Source: Paenibacillus sp. J23TS9
GTDB taxonomy: Bacteria; Bacillota; Bacilli; Paenibacillales; Paenibacillaceae
Length of the DNA: 64,000 nucleotides
Assembly: GCF_018403225.1 (NCBI RefSeq)
Contig: NZ_BOSG01000001.1
Coordinates: 124,001 to 188,000, forward strand
Direction of reading: 5' to 3'
Below the pieces are notes generated by a model. The model was not told the origin of the DNA and ran no database searches. It saw only the letters and a program-made list of their open reading frames with translations. Of the stretch, positions 26,826-36,337 are shown in pieces (position 1 is the first letter of the stretch; every line of letters starts with the position of its first letter). Made by a program: the position numbers and the translations under genes.

Positions 26826-27809
26826 TTATTTATCGATAAAAGGGAATAACAGCTTTTGATTTTCCTGAGAATACATATTTTCTTTCGTGACAACGATCGA
26901 GTTCGTGTAGGTTACCGGCTTGACCTTTTTGCCGTCCAGTAGATCGAGCACGGTCTGTACACCCAAATAACCGATGTTGAATGGCTGCTGCACAATGGTT
27001 GCATTCATCGTCTCTTCCTCCAGCAGGCGGATCTCATATACGGAGGTATCGAAGCCGATGAGCTTGACAAGACCGGTCTTATTGGCATCTTTAATGGCCT
27101 TGGCCGCTCCAAGTGCCGCCGATTCGTTCAGGGCGATAATCGCGTTCAGATCACTATGATCTTTCATAATCATTTTGGCAATCAGATAGGCGCGTTCCTC
27201 TGAATCGGAGCAGTAATAAGTTCCGTATACGCTTTCAGAATAGGGAAGAAGAGCCTTATGGACACCTTTCTCCCTTTCCTTGGACACACCTGAAGTGACG
27301 AAATCACTGATAATGACCGATTTAGGATGGTTTTCGGTCTGCTCTAGCGTCACTTTGCCTGCCTGCATGCCTGCAGCAATATGGTCATTAGAAACTATGG
27401 CCGGGGTGGAGTCCAGACTAACCGGTGTATCAATGATGACCAGCGGTATTTTGGCCTCTTGAATCTTATTTAATTCCGTTGTGACCCGGTCATCATTGAT
27501 CGGTGCGATCACCACAGCCTGCGGTTTTTGCTCCAGAACATCTTCCAGAAGTCTGATTTGTGCTTCGATATCGGTTTCCTGCAGCGGGCCGGTAATCGTA
27601 ATTTCTGCTCCGGATACCTTGGCAGCCGCTTCGGCCCCGGCACTTACGGTCTGCCAAAAATCCGAACGGATATTATGCTCCTTAAGGATCACCGTGATAT
27701 TGCGTTCCTGCTCCGGAGTCGGGATAAACAGCTTGAAGTACAAAATGATATACACAACAGATGCAATAAAAATGATGGTCATGAGTAGAGTGGCACGTTG
27801 TATTCGCAT
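26826..27809 (-). CDS. Membrane-anchored periplasmic-type sugar-binding sensor (Peripla_BP_4 family)
   Basis: This 327-aa protein has one N-terminal transmembrane helix (about 10-29) and no lipobox, then a ribose/LacI-type periplasmic-binding fold: VILKEHNIRSDFW, PQAVVIAPINDDRV, IPLVIIDTPVS, VSNDHIAAGMQAG, ALNESAALGAAKAI and KLIGFDTS. It is an uncleaved, outward-facing sugar-binding domain. It begins six bases after the kinase stop and is co-transcribed with the regulator and kinase. The arrangement matches three-component systems, such as XylFII-LytS-YesN of clostridia, in which the binding protein hands the sugar signal to the kinase. The ligand is unknown. Confidence 0.85.
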   Translation of the reverse strand: MRIQRATLLMTIIFIASVVYIILYFKLFIPTPEQERNITVILKEHNIRSDFWQTVSAGAEAAAKVSGAEITITGPLQETDIEAQIRLLEDVLEQKPQAVVIAPINDDRVTTELNKIQEAKIPLVIIDTPVSLDSTPAIVSNDHIAAGMQAGKVTLEQTENHPKSVIISDFVTSGVSKEREKGVHKALLPYSESVYGTYYCSDSEERAYLIAKMIMKDHSDLNAIIALNESAALGAAKAIKDANKTGLVKLIGFDTSVYEIRLLEEETMNATIVQQPFNIGYLGVQTVLDLLDGKKVKPVTYTNSIVVTKENMYSQENQKLLFPFIDK

Positions 27810-27815
27810 AGGCTG

Positions 27816-29618
27816 CTACTCCTTTATTTTCGGAATGGTGATGGTCACAGTCGTACCTTCTTCCGGCTCGCTCTGGATTTGAATACCATACATGCTGCCA
27901 AAGAACAGCTTGACCCGCTCGTTCACGTTACCAATTCCGATTCCGCTTGTCGTCTTCGTTCTGTGCTCTTTGTCATGTACCGTCCAGATGCCTTCCAGCT
28001 GCTCCGGAGTCATGCCCATGCCATCATCCTCAACTTCGAAAATGATGACCTGATCGTTCTCGCGCCCGCGGATCGTAATTTTACCCGGTTCCGGCTTATT
28101 GCGCACGCCATGGTAAATCGCGTTTTCCACAAATGGCTGCAGAAGGATTTTCAGGGTCTTGTAATGCATAATATCTTCAGAAATATCGATCTCGTATTCA
28201 AGCTGCTCGTCATACCTGATTTTCTGAATCAAAAGATAGTTGGTGATATGCTCCACTTCCACCCGGATGGGCACAAGCTCCTTATCCTTGGTAATGCTTG
28301 CCCGGAAAAGCTTTGCCAAAGCAGAAGTCATCAGTACGACTTCCTCATTCTTTTTCTGTTCGCCCATCCAGATGATTGAGTCGAGTGTATTATACAGGAA
28401 ATGGGGATTGATCTGAGATTGGAGGAGCATAAGCTCGCTTTTTCTTTTGCTTTCCTGATTGTTGATGATCTCCTGCATCAAATTCTTGATCTGCGCGAGC
28501 ATCAAATTGAAGGAACGCCCGAGCTGGCCGATTTCGTTAATGGGTTCAATATTGGTCCGGACATCGAAATTGCCTCGTTCAACCTTCTTCATATCACGCT
28601 GCAAGATCCGCAAAGGCTTGGACATGCGGTACGATAGGAACAGTGATAATAAAAGTGAAAAAAGGATACCGATAATGGCATACATTACAATCGAGTTACG
28701 GATCGTGCCTTCATTGGCAATCAAGTCTTCCGTATAAGCGACGCCAACAATTTTCCAGCCGAAATTCGTGTCTTGGACAGAATAAATGCGTTTGCCCTTA
28801 TCATCATCGACGGTAAAAGAGGTGCCGCTCTTGGCCGCAGCCGCCTCTGAAATCTGTTCAGACCGTAAATTACTGTATATTAGCTGCTGCTGCGGATGAT
28901 ATACAATATTGCCGTTGTTGTCGACGATAAAGACATAACCCTTTTTGCCCATGTTAATCTGGTTGCAGATGTCGTTGATGATGCTGAGGTTCAAATCGAC
29001 GAGAAAGATACCTTCACCACGGATCCCGTCCGTGCTTTTCAGCTCCCGGCTCAGGGATACGACCCAGCGGTACTCATTTTGGATAATGTTCTGGACATGC
29101 GGAGGAGAAATGACCGATTGGCCGCCCTTGCTCTTCGCTTCCTTGTACCAGGTCTGCTCTTCGAGCTTAGTGTACGGATTGAGGAGGGTGATCCTTCGAT
29201 CCGAAACGGAAAAGCCGTTATAACCGAAAACCATAATAGCCGAGATATCCTTGCGCGAGTAGAGGATGGCCTGGAATAAGTCCGAGATCCGTTTCTCGTA
29301 AGGCCTGCGGTCGCTTTTGCTGATAAAGCTGTTGTTTGAAATATAATATTTGACGTCTTTGTTGGTCATCGCCAGAATACTGATATTTTCCATGTTGTCG
29401 ATATAGGATTGAATATTGGAATTAACCTGCTTGATAATTTCCTGCACGTAGCTTTGGGAATTTGTTTCAACCGCATCAACGGATAAATGATAGCTGTTCA
29501 AACTGATAACCATGACCGTAACCAGAATAAGACAGGAGAACGTGAAAAAAATGCTCGACTGAATGCTCTTGAACGGCAGAAAGGGAATGAAGGAGTCTCG
29601 CTTTTTATATTTGGACAT
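27816..29618 (-). CDS. Sensor histidine kinase, YesM/LytS type
   Basis: This is a 600-aa membrane kinase. A transmembrane helix lies at about 24-44, an extracellular dCACHE-like domain at about 45-300, a second helix at about 308-330, and HAMP at about 330-382. The His_kinase domain has phosphoacceptor motif QINPHFLYNTLDSI (His about 405), and the HATPase domain has PFVENAIYHG (N-box), EVEDDGMGM and GIGIGNVNERVKLFFG. It lies five bases after the regulator gene and six before the anchored binding protein. It should phosphorylate the AraC-type regulator encoded upstream in response to a sugar. Confidence 0.94.
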   Translation of the reverse strand: MSKYKKRDSFIPFLPFKSIQSSIFFTFSCLILVTVMVISLNSYHLSVDAVETNSQSYVQEIIKQVNSNIQSYIDNMENISILAMTNKDVKYYISNNSFISKSDRRPYEKRISDLFQAILYSRKDISAIMVFGYNGFSVSDRRITLLNPYTKLEEQTWYKEAKSKGGQSVISPPHVQNIIQNEYRWVVSLSRELKSTDGIRGEGIFLVDLNLSIINDICNQINMGKKGYVFIVDNNGNIVYHPQQQLIYSNLRSEQISEAAAAKSGTSFTVDDDKGKRIYSVQDTNFGWKIVGVAYTEDLIANEGTIRNSIVMYAIIGILFSLLLSLFLSYRMSKPLRILQRDMKKVERGNFDVRTNIEPINEIGQLGRSFNLMLAQIKNLMQEIINNQESKRKSELMLLQSQINPHFLYNTLDSIIWMGEQKKNEEVVLMTSALAKLFRASITKDKELVPIRVEVEHITNYLLIQKIRYDEQLEYEIDISEDIMHYKTLKILLQPFVENAIYHGVRNKPEPGKITIRGRENDQVIIFEVEDDGMGMTPEQLEGIWTVHDKEHRTKTTSGIGIGNVNERVKLFFGSMYGIQIQSEPEEGTTVTITIPKIKE

Positions 29619-29623
29619 CAGGC

Positions 29624-31231
29624 TCAGATCTCCTTGGAGTGCCGGTCGCGGTATTCCCTTGGCGTCATGCCGGCATGCTTTTTGAACAGGATGCTGAAGT
29701 AATTCGGGTCCCCGTAGCCGACCTTCCCGGCAATTTCGTAAAACTTCATGGTTGTGTGTTGGAGCATTTCCTTAGCCTTCTCCATCCGAATCCGGGTCAG
29801 ATATTCGACAAAGGTTTCGCCGGTATGCTGCTTGAACACCAGACTGAAATAGCTGGTACTCATCAACACATGGCGGCACAGATCCTGCAGCGACATTTTT
29901 TCTTCAGCATAATGGGTCTCGATATATTCAACCGCTTTGCGGATTTGTGTCAGGGTATAGTGGTTGCGGTTATCCGCGATGGATGTCATGACGGAGGAGA
30001 CCGTCTCTTCAAGCCAAACTTCAATTTCGTCCAAAGTCTTGTATTTATACACATCAGTCAGGTGGATCTGGCGGCTGCCCTCAAGACCCAGCTCCTGTGT
30101 CGTATTCATCAATGAAAGGATCACCTTCTGAATATGCAAAAGACAGGAGTCGAGCGGTACCATGCTTTCTTTAAGATCCGCCACAAATTCATGAATGAGC
30201 TGATGAACCTCCTGGACGGAGCCAGTCTTGACTACGGAGGCCAATTGCCGGTCCCAATCGCGCCGGGAATGGTTCTCAAATGCCGGCTTTCCTTCAAAAT
30301 CCAAAATGCTGAGCACGCGGTTTTTGCCAAGCAAAAAACGGTAGTCCAGCGCAGAAAGGGCGCTTCGATATGAAAGAGGAAGCTCCTCAGCCGACCTGCA
30401 GGCTTGCCCGACGCCGATACTGACGGTGAATTTTAAAAATTTATCGATATAAAACCGGGCTTCTTCAGCAATATGATAGGCTTGCTCGTAGAGAGCGCTT
30501 TCCTCTGTCTCACCGGAGAATACCAAAACCAGCCGTTCCTCACGTGTCCGAAAAAGCAGCAAATTTTCACGGATGGCTATTTCCTCCAAAACATTAAATG
30601 CCGCGTAGCGGAGAATTTCGGTATCATGTCCGGTATCGGTCCGGATGGTGCGCGTGCCGAAATCATCGATATCTGCCACCATCACGAGCTGAAGCGGAGA
30701 AAGCGGGGCAAGACCGAAATATTGAAACCGTTCATCGATCTCTGAAGTCCTGAGGCCATTCACGACAAGCCGCTCCAAAAAGCGCTCCTTAAGCAGTGGA
30801 AGGCTTTGTTTCAGCTGATGGTACAGACGGCTTAAGTCCTCATGCTGCTGGGCTACCTCGTCCATTTCGCGCTTGACCTTATGCAGTAAATCTCTCATTT
30901 CATGAGCCGTAATCGGTTTCAAAATGAAATCGGACACCTTGAGCCGGATGGCCTGCTGTGCATATTCAAACTCATCAAAGCCGGTAAGAATAATCATCTT
31001 CACATATGGATATTTCCTCGACACGGCGGAAGCCAGCTCCAGCCCGTCCATAAACGGCATGGAAATGTCGGATATGATCACATCAGGTACCGTATGCTCC
31101 ATCATCTCAAGTGCCTCGCGGCCGTTGGCATAGTCTCCGATGAGCTCAAAGCCATGCTCCTGCCAGTTAATCGTTCTTTTTAACCCATCCCGGACAACCG
31201 CTTCATCATCGACGATAAAAACCTTATACAT
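29624..31231 (-). CDS. AraC-family response regulator, YesN type
   Basis: This is a 535-aa regulator. The receiver domain (1-120) has acidic residues DDE at 8-10, phosphoacceptor Asp55 in DISMPFMDG and Lys in LKPITAHEM. A long central region (about 130-420) follows, and the C-terminal AraC HTH pair has QDLCRHVLMSTSYFSLVFK and MLQHTTMKFYEIAGKVGYGDPNYF-type sequence (split over two helices). The start MYKVFIVDD at 31231 follows AAGGGGGG; an earlier in-frame ATG at 31273 lacks one. It is the first gene of the signalling operon and probably activates the importer at 25169. Confidence 0.94.
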   Translation of the reverse strand: MYKVFIVDDEAVVRDGLKRTINWQEHGFELIGDYANGREALEMMEHTVPDVIISDISMPFMDGLELASAVSRKYPYVKMIILTGFDEFEYAQQAIRLKVSDFILKPITAHEMRDLLHKVKREMDEVAQQHEDLSRLYHQLKQSLPLLKERFLERLVVNGLRTSEIDERFQYFGLAPLSPLQLVMVADIDDFGTRTIRTDTGHDTEILRYAAFNVLEEIAIRENLLLFRTREERLVLVFSGETEESALYEQAYHIAEEARFYIDKFLKFTVSIGVGQACRSAEELPLSYRSALSALDYRFLLGKNRVLSILDFEGKPAFENHSRRDWDRQLASVVKTGSVQEVHQLIHEFVADLKESMVPLDSCLLHIQKVILSLMNTTQELGLEGSRQIHLTDVYKYKTLDEIEVWLEETVSSVMTSIADNRNHYTLTQIRKAVEYIETHYAEEKMSLQDLCRHVLMSTSYFSLVFKQHTGETFVEYLTRIRMEKAKEMLQHTTMKFYEIAGKVGYGDPNYFSILFKKHAGMTPREYRDRHSKEI

Positions 31232-31281
31232 CGGTGTCCCCCCTTGTCTATTTGCGATTTCGTAAGGCTTCATATGGAATA

Positions 31282-31310
31282 ATTATACTTTAAAAGGAGA
31301 TTTGTGAATA
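31282..31310 (-). promoter_or_regulatory. Candidate promoter of the signalling operon
   Basis: On the minus strand a perfect TATAAT (31287-31282) is preceded, 17 bases up, by a poor -35 (TATTCA, 31310-31305). Confidence 0.4.
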
Positions 31311-31348
31311 CTGGATTTCTCAGGTACATCCCGCTTGCATTTTCGATT

Positions 31349-31377
31349 TTGACAGGATATCGGCACTATGATTTAAT
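31349..31377 (+). promoter_or_regulatory. Sigma-A promoter of the LacI-type regulator gene
   Basis: TTGACA (31349-31354), a 17-base spacer and TTTAAT (31372-31377). An imperfect palindrome TGTGATCAATGCACA at 31387-31401 just downstream could be an operator. Confidence 0.65.
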
Positions 31378-31427
31378 ATGTGAATATGTGATCAATGCAC
31401 AAATACTGAATACAGGAGGTGAACATC

Positions 31428-32438
31428 ATGACAACCATTAAAGATGTGGCGAAGCTTGCGAATGTATCGACTACTGTCGTATCCAAAGCATTAAACGGGT
31501 ATACCGATGTAAGTGAAGAGACAAGGAAGAAAGTGCTGAGGGCCGTTGAGGAGCTGAATTATTCTCCGAATATGCTGGCCAAAAACCTGAAGCAAAAGGT
31601 AACAAAATCCATTGCACTTATATTCTCGAATTTTGAGTATTCCAACGGCAAAGACGGCGTTTTGTTCAAGATGATGACGGGGATCTTTGAGGCGGCGTCA
31701 CATTACAATTATGAAGTATTGCTCTACACCCGCAGCTTGTCTGAACAGCAGGATAAATCCTACTGGCAGTTCTGCAAAGAGCATAAGGTATCAGGAGCCG
31801 TCATTACCGGGTTAAAGACGACAGATCCGTATTTTCTGGAAATCGTGGACAGCAATTTTCCTTGCGTCGTTATTGATGCGGATATTACCGGGACACATAC
31901 TGGCTCCATAATGACCGATAACGTTGAAGCGGCAAAATGCGCTGTAAAGCATTTGGTCAACCATGGTCACCGCCATATCGGTATGGTGAACGGACACAAC
32001 TATGCAGTTGTAAGTAAGGAACGTCAGGAAGGCTACCGCCAAGCATTGGAGCAAAGTGGCATAGCTTACGATCCGTCTCTTGTCGTGAATGGTGATTATA
32101 CCGAGGAATATGCTTATGAATTGACTGAAACCTATCTGCAGGCCCATCCGGAGATGACGGCTGTTTTTTTTGCCAGTGATTTGATGGCGATCGGATTTAT
32201 GAGCAGGTGCCGCGAACTTAATATTCATGTTCCTGAGAAACTGTCTATCGTCGGCTTCGATGACATCGTTTTATCCAGCTACACAACTCCAAGGCTCACA
32301 ACCATTCATCAGGATTTTCAACACATGGCTTTTATGGCTTTCGAGCAGGTCATTCGTATTCTTGAAAAGAAGGAAGCAGGGCGGCATCAGAAAATTTCAT
32401 TTCAACTGGTTGACAGGGAATCTGTGGCGATGCTATAA
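31428..32438 (+). CDS. LacI-family transcriptional regulator
   Basis: This is a 336-aa DNA-binding repressor. The N-terminal HTH TIKDVAKLANVSTTVVSKAL is followed by the hinge (LNYSPNMLAKNL) and a periplasmic-binding-like ligand domain with GAVITGLKTTD, FPCVVIDAD, HRHIGMVNG and IVGFDDIVLSSY. ATG 31428 follows AGGAGG by eight bases; the upstream GTG at 31419 overlaps that site. It is divergent from the YesN-type regulator and directly upstream of the GH65 operon, whose promoter lies inside its last codons. It probably controls that operon through the palindrome at 32445-32458 or a similar site. Confidence 0.93.
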   Translation: MTTIKDVAKLANVSTTVVSKALNGYTDVSEETRKKVLRAVEELNYSPNMLAKNLKQKVTKSIALIFSNFEYSNGKDGVLFKMMTGIFEAASHYNYEVLLYTRSLSEQQDKSYWQFCKEHKVSGAVITGLKTTDPYFLEIVDSNFPCVVIDADITGTHTGSIMTDNVEAAKCAVKHLVNHGHRHIGMVNGHNYAVVSKERQEGYRQALEQSGIAYDPSLVVNGDYTEEYAYELTETYLQAHPEMTAVFFASDLMAIGFMSRCRELNIHVPEKLSIVGFDDIVLSSYTTPRLTTIHQDFQHMAFMAFEQVIRILEKKEAGRHQKISFQLVDRESVAML

Positions 32439-32439
32439 T
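32410..32439 (+). promoter_or_regulatory. Near-perfect consensus promoter of the GH65 operon
   Basis: TTGACA (32410-32415), an 18-base spacer and TATAAT (32434-32439), placed inside the end of the LacI-type gene. Confidence 0.75.
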
Positions 32440-32444
32440 CTCAC

Positions 32445-32458
32445 CGGAAGCGCTTTCA
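32445..32458 (+). promoter_or_regulatory. cre-like / LacI-family operator
   Basis: CGGAAGCGCTTTCA (complement TGAAAGCGCTTCCG) matches the catabolite-responsive element at 12 of 14 positions with the central CG of LacI-family sites. It sits at the predicted transcription start, so binding of CcpA or of the adjacent LacI protein would repress. Confidence 0.65.
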
Positions 32459-32545
32459 GAATGAGTGAATATTTTTTTAAGGAGTTCGAAATCGATTTCG
32501 ACTCAATGGGATCAAGGCTTTAGACACAGACAGGAGTTGAGACAC

Positions 32546-34888
32546 ATGCTTAGCTACAATGCCATACAGAGGTCCGAAATGGAGCAGTGGAGCTTTACGG
32601 AGACGGAATTTAATTCACTGGCTCAAGGCAAATGTGAATCGGTCATGTCCCTTGGCAATGGATATATGGGCCTTCGTTCGGCAACAGAGGAAGCCTATAT
32701 AGGGGCAACCCGGAATTTGTTCGTGAACGGAACGTTCAACAGATTTGATGAACTGGAGGTGACGGAGCTTCCGAATGCAGCAGATGTGACGCAGGTGGAG
32801 CTGTTCATTGACGGGCAGCGGTTCTCCCTGGAGACCGGAAATGTTACCGATTATAACCGCACACTGAATCTGCGTGATGCCGAGCTGACCCGTGCCTTCG
32901 TATGGAGGAGTGATGAGGGGAAGAGAATCCAATTTGAGTTCAGGCGTTTTGTCTCAAAGCATGATCTTCATCTGATCGGAATAAAGCTTCAGGTCACACC
33001 GCTGGATGAAGGCATAACGCTCCGCCTGGCATCTGGTATTAACGCACAGATGAGCAATTCGGGCAGCCAGCATTTTCATGAAGGCGAAAAGCGCATATTT
33101 AACAAAAAATATCTCCAGCTGGTTCAGACGACGACGGAATCCAAGGTTGATTTTGTTCTAAGTGCCCTGCATCAGTTCTGGATTGACGGATGTCATGTTG
33201 ATCTGGAGCCGCAAATGGAGATTGAACGCCGCAAGATGGAAATGGCGTACACCATGGAGCTGAAGGCCGGGCAGACACTTGAGATGCATAAACTGGTCCA
33301 GGTTCATACCAGCCGCGACTCGGATTCCCATGCATCTGCAAATCTCGAAAGTCTTCGCAGCTGTTCACTGGAAGCGCTTAAGCAGGCAGAAGCAGCGGGC
33401 TATGACAGGTTGTTCGAACAGCATCAGCAGGAATGGGCGGCAATATGGGACAGATACAGCTTTGAGATTGATTCCGCCAACCGCTTTGATTTGCTGGCCC
33501 TCAGATTCGCCATTTATCATTTGATGGTGATGACTCCCGTACATGATCACCGCATGGGAATCGGAGCCAAGGGGCTCAGCGGCGAAGGATATAAAGGGCA
33601 TTCCTTCTGGGACACCGAGATCTTTATCCTTCCATTCTTTATTTATAGTGAGCCCAAGATTGCAAGATCGCTGCTGGAATACAGATATCTTGGTCTTGAG
33701 GGTGCGAGAAGGAAGGCAAAGGAGAACGGATTTGAAGGAGCGATGTATCCTTGGGAAGTGGCCTGGCCAAGCGATGGAGAAGTGACACCGGTATGGGGTG
33801 CTGTAGATATCGTTACAGGTAAACAGACCAAGATATGGTCAGGTTTTATCGAGCAGCATATCACATCTGATATTGCGTATGCAGTATGGCATTACTATCA
33901 GGCTAGCGGGGATCAGAGTTTCATGGATGAATGCGGTTACGAGATGATCTTCGATACGGCTACCTTCTGGGCCAGCCGTTTGGAATGGAATGAAGAGGCT
34001 TCCAGATATGAGATCAACGAGGTTATCGGTCCGGATGAATACAAGGAGCATGTGGACAACAATGCGTTTACAAATTATATGGCGCATTTTAATATGCAGC
34101 TTGCGCTCCACTATTATGATGAGCTGAAGACCCGCAATCCAGAGCTGCTTAGTCGCTTGGATACCATACTCAATCTGGCACATTCCTCACAGGAATGGAA
34201 GGAGAAGGCGGATGCCATTTACCTCCCGAAGCCGGATGAACGGGGAATCATTGCTCAGGATGATACCTATCTGCAGAAGCAGCTTCTTGATCTGGCACCG
34301 TATAAATCGCAGAGCAAGGTCGGATCGTTATTTCAGGACTACAGTCTTGATCAGGTTAATGAAATGCAGGTATCCAAGCAGGCTGACATTCTGATGTTGT
34401 TTTATCTTCTGGAGAACCGGTTCGCACCGGAGCTGAAGCGGGCGAATTATAATTATTACGAACCCAAAACGCTGCATGATTCCTCATTATCCTTTTCAAC
34501 ACACAGTATTCTGGCAAGTGATTTCGATGATAAAAGATTGGCATACGAGCTTTTCCGCAGGGCTACCGAAATCGATTTGGGACCGCATGAGCACTCATCA
34601 GATGCTGGCGTTCATGCCGCTTCGCTCGGCGGGATTTGGCAATGCGTTGTTATGGGATTTGCCGGTGTCCGAATGCTGGATGGAGAGCTTCACTTTCATC
34701 CGAGAATGCCTGAATCATGGCATCGACTCGCCTTCCCACTGTATTGGAAGGGATCAAAGCTGGAGTGTATCATCACGAAGGATCAACTAGAGATCAAGAC
34801 CGATTGCACAGACGAAGTACACCTTGTCATCTATGGAAAAAAAATGAGTTTTACCGGGCAGCTGCAATTTGAAATGATACACATTTAA
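32546..34888 (+). CDS. Glycoside hydrolase family 65 disaccharide phosphorylase
   Basis: This is a 780-aa cytoplasmic enzyme with the GH65 layout: an N-terminal beta-sandwich (about 1-270), a linker helix region, an (alpha/alpha)6 barrel (about 320-700) and a small C-terminal beta domain. Key motifs are GHSFWDTEIFILPF (about 351-364), the general-acid region NEVIGPDEYKEH (Glu near 497) and the phosphate-site region HSSDAGVHAASLGG (about 684-697). The family phosphorolyses alpha-glucosides (maltose, trehalose, kojibiose, nigerose) with inversion, giving beta-glucose-1-phosphate. The beta-phosphoglucomutase in the same operon supports this. The exact sugar is not decidable here. ATG 32546 follows AGGAG by nine bases. 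Confidence 0.93.
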   Translation: MLSYNAIQRSEMEQWSFTETEFNSLAQGKCESVMSLGNGYMGLRSATEEAYIGATRNLFVNGTFNRFDELEVTELPNAADVTQVELFIDGQRFSLETGNVTDYNRTLNLRDAELTRAFVWRSDEGKRIQFEFRRFVSKHDLHLIGIKLQVTPLDEGITLRLASGINAQMSNSGSQHFHEGEKRIFNKKYLQLVQTTTESKVDFVLSALHQFWIDGCHVDLEPQMEIERRKMEMAYTMELKAGQTLEMHKLVQVHTSRDSDSHASANLESLRSCSLEALKQAEAAGYDRLFEQHQQEWAAIWDRYSFEIDSANRFDLLALRFAIYHLMVMTPVHDHRMGIGAKGLSGEGYKGHSFWDTEIFILPFFIYSEPKIARSLLEYRYLGLEGARRKAKENGFEGAMYPWEVAWPSDGEVTPVWGAVDIVTGKQTKIWSGFIEQHITSDIAYAVWHYYQASGDQSFMDECGYEMIFDTATFWASRLEWNEEASRYEINEVIGPDEYKEHVDNNAFTNYMAHFNMQLALHYYDELKTRNPELLSRLDTILNLAHSSQEWKEKADAIYLPKPDERGIIAQDDTYLQKQLLDLAPYKSQSKVGSLFQDYSLDQVNEMQVSKQADILMLFYLLENRFAPELKRANYNYYEPKTLHDSSLSFSTHSILASDFDDKRLAYELFRRATEIDLGPHEHSSDAGVHAASLGGIWQCVVMGFAGVRMLDGELHFHPRMPESWHRLAFPLYWKGSKLECIITKDQLEIKTDCTDEVHLVIYGKKMSFTGQLQFEMIHI

Positions 34889-34913
34889 TTATCATTCAGG
34901 GAGGTCAATTTTT

Positions 34914-36230
34914 ATGAAAAAATGGTCTGCAGGTCTCGCATTTATTCTAATGTTCAGCGTGGTGCTGAGCGCATGTTCATCCGGTACTTCCAAAGAAACC
35001 GGCTCTGGCAAGGAAGAAAAAAGTGATGGGGGTACCGATAAAGTCGTTGAACTGAAATTCACGACTTGGGGAGAGCTCACAGCCGATTCAGTAGAGAAAA
35101 AGCTGGCTGACCAATTCAATGACTCCCATCCCAATATCAAGGTTACCTTTGAGCCGGTACCAGGTGATGGTTACGGAACAAAGCTGACAACATCACTCGC
35201 AGCAGGTCAGGCACCTGATGTCTTCCTGATCGGCGAAGGTGATTACTTCAAATATGTGGATAAGGGCGTTGTCGAGCCATTAGACGATTACTTGAAATCA
35301 GACAGTTCATTCAAGACGGATATCTTCCAGCCCGATCTGATTAATATGGGCAAGATTAATGATAAGCTCTACTATTTGCCAAAAGACTTTAACCCGCTTG
35401 CTCTCTGGTATAACAAGCGGATGTTCGATGAGGCGAAAATTCCTTATCCAGATGCCAAATGGACTTGGGATGATATGATCAGCGCGGCGAAGAAGCTGAC
35501 CAAGAAGGACGATAAAGGCAAGGTTAAGGAATTCGGCTTCAATGCGACGAAATGGGAATATCCAATCTATATTTATCTGTGGCTGAACGGTACGGATATC
35601 GGTAATGAGGATGGAACGAAAGCGGAAGGCTTCATGAACAGTGACAAAACGGTTGCAGCGATGGAGAAATATGTGGCGTTGTCAAAGGGAGATGACCGCG
35701 TATCTCCAACTCCGCAGGATACCGAGACGCTTGGTGGAGATTCCTCCATGTTCATGACGGATAAGCTGGCCATGATGGTTACGGGACGCTGGGTTAAGGG
35801 TGATCTCGATAAGTCGGATGTACAATACGGATCAGCTCTCATTCCTACAGGCGAGGGAGGCGACCGCGCCAGCATTATCGCAGCAGCCGGCTGGGCTATG
35901 AATGCCAACGGCAAGCATAAGAAGGAAGCTTTTGAGCTGATGAAATGGTTGTCCGGCACCGAAGCACAGAAGGCCCGTTCCGAAAAAGGTCAAGTGCTGC
36001 CTGCTACCGTTGCTGAGCTTGATCAGGTGAAGAGCAAGGAAGTCGTCGACAAACCTGTCATCGAAATGATGGATTATGCGAAAAAACCGATCTCCATGCG
36101 TTCAGCCAATGCTCCAATCTTCACAGAAGAATTCAATAAAGCGATTGAAAAAGTACTGCTCGATAAATCCACGGTCAAGGATGCATTGGATGAAGCGGCT
36201 AAAACAGTAGATAGCAAAATTAAGAAATAG
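34914..36230 (+). CDS. Carbohydrate ABC transporter substrate-binding lipoprotein
   Basis: This is a 438-aa lipoprotein with signal and lipobox VLSAC (Cys about 21), a Ser/Gly/Lys/Glu-rich linker, then a CUT1 sugar-binding fold: LKFTTWGELTADS, AAGQAPDVFLIG, YYLPKDFNPLALWYNK, KLAMMVTGRW and AAAGWAMNANGKHKKEAFEL. AGGGAGG precedes the ATG, 25 bases after the GH65 gene. It delivers the substrate of the following permeases, presumably the glucoside cleaved by the GH65 enzyme. Confidence 0.93.
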   Translation: MKKWSAGLAFILMFSVVLSACSSGTSKETGSGKEEKSDGGTDKVVELKFTTWGELTADSVEKKLADQFNDSHPNIKVTFEPVPGDGYGTKLTTSLAAGQAPDVFLIGEGDYFKYVDKGVVEPLDDYLKSDSSFKTDIFQPDLINMGKINDKLYYLPKDFNPLALWYNKRMFDEAKIPYPDAKWTWDDMISAAKKLTKKDDKGKVKEFGFNATKWEYPIYIYLWLNGTDIGNEDGTKAEGFMNSDKTVAAMEKYVALSKGDDRVSPTPQDTETLGGDSSMFMTDKLAMMVTGRWVKGDLDKSDVQYGSALIPTGEGGDRASIIAAAGWAMNANGKHKKEAFELMKWLSGTEAQKARSEKGQVLPATVAELDQVKSKEVVDKPVIEMMDYAKKPISMRSANAPIFTEEFNKAIEKVLLDKSTVKDALDEAAKTVDSKIKK

Positions 36231-36237
36231 GGCGGCA

Positions 36238-36267
36238 GGGTGAGGCGGTGGTAAAACCGTTTCACCC
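36238..36267 (+). promoter_or_regulatory. Stem-loop between binding-protein and permease genes
   Basis: GGGTGAGGCGGT pairs with ACCGTTTCACCC (two G-T pairs) and is followed by TTT. Its position parallels the hairpin at 23730-23765 and probably sets a high binding-protein to permease ratio. Confidence 0.6.
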
Positions 36268-36337
36268 TTTGCGCTACTTTGGATGAGGCGGTCCGTTTCT
36301 GGACCGTTCCTGCATCTGTACAGTCAAGGAGGTCTCC

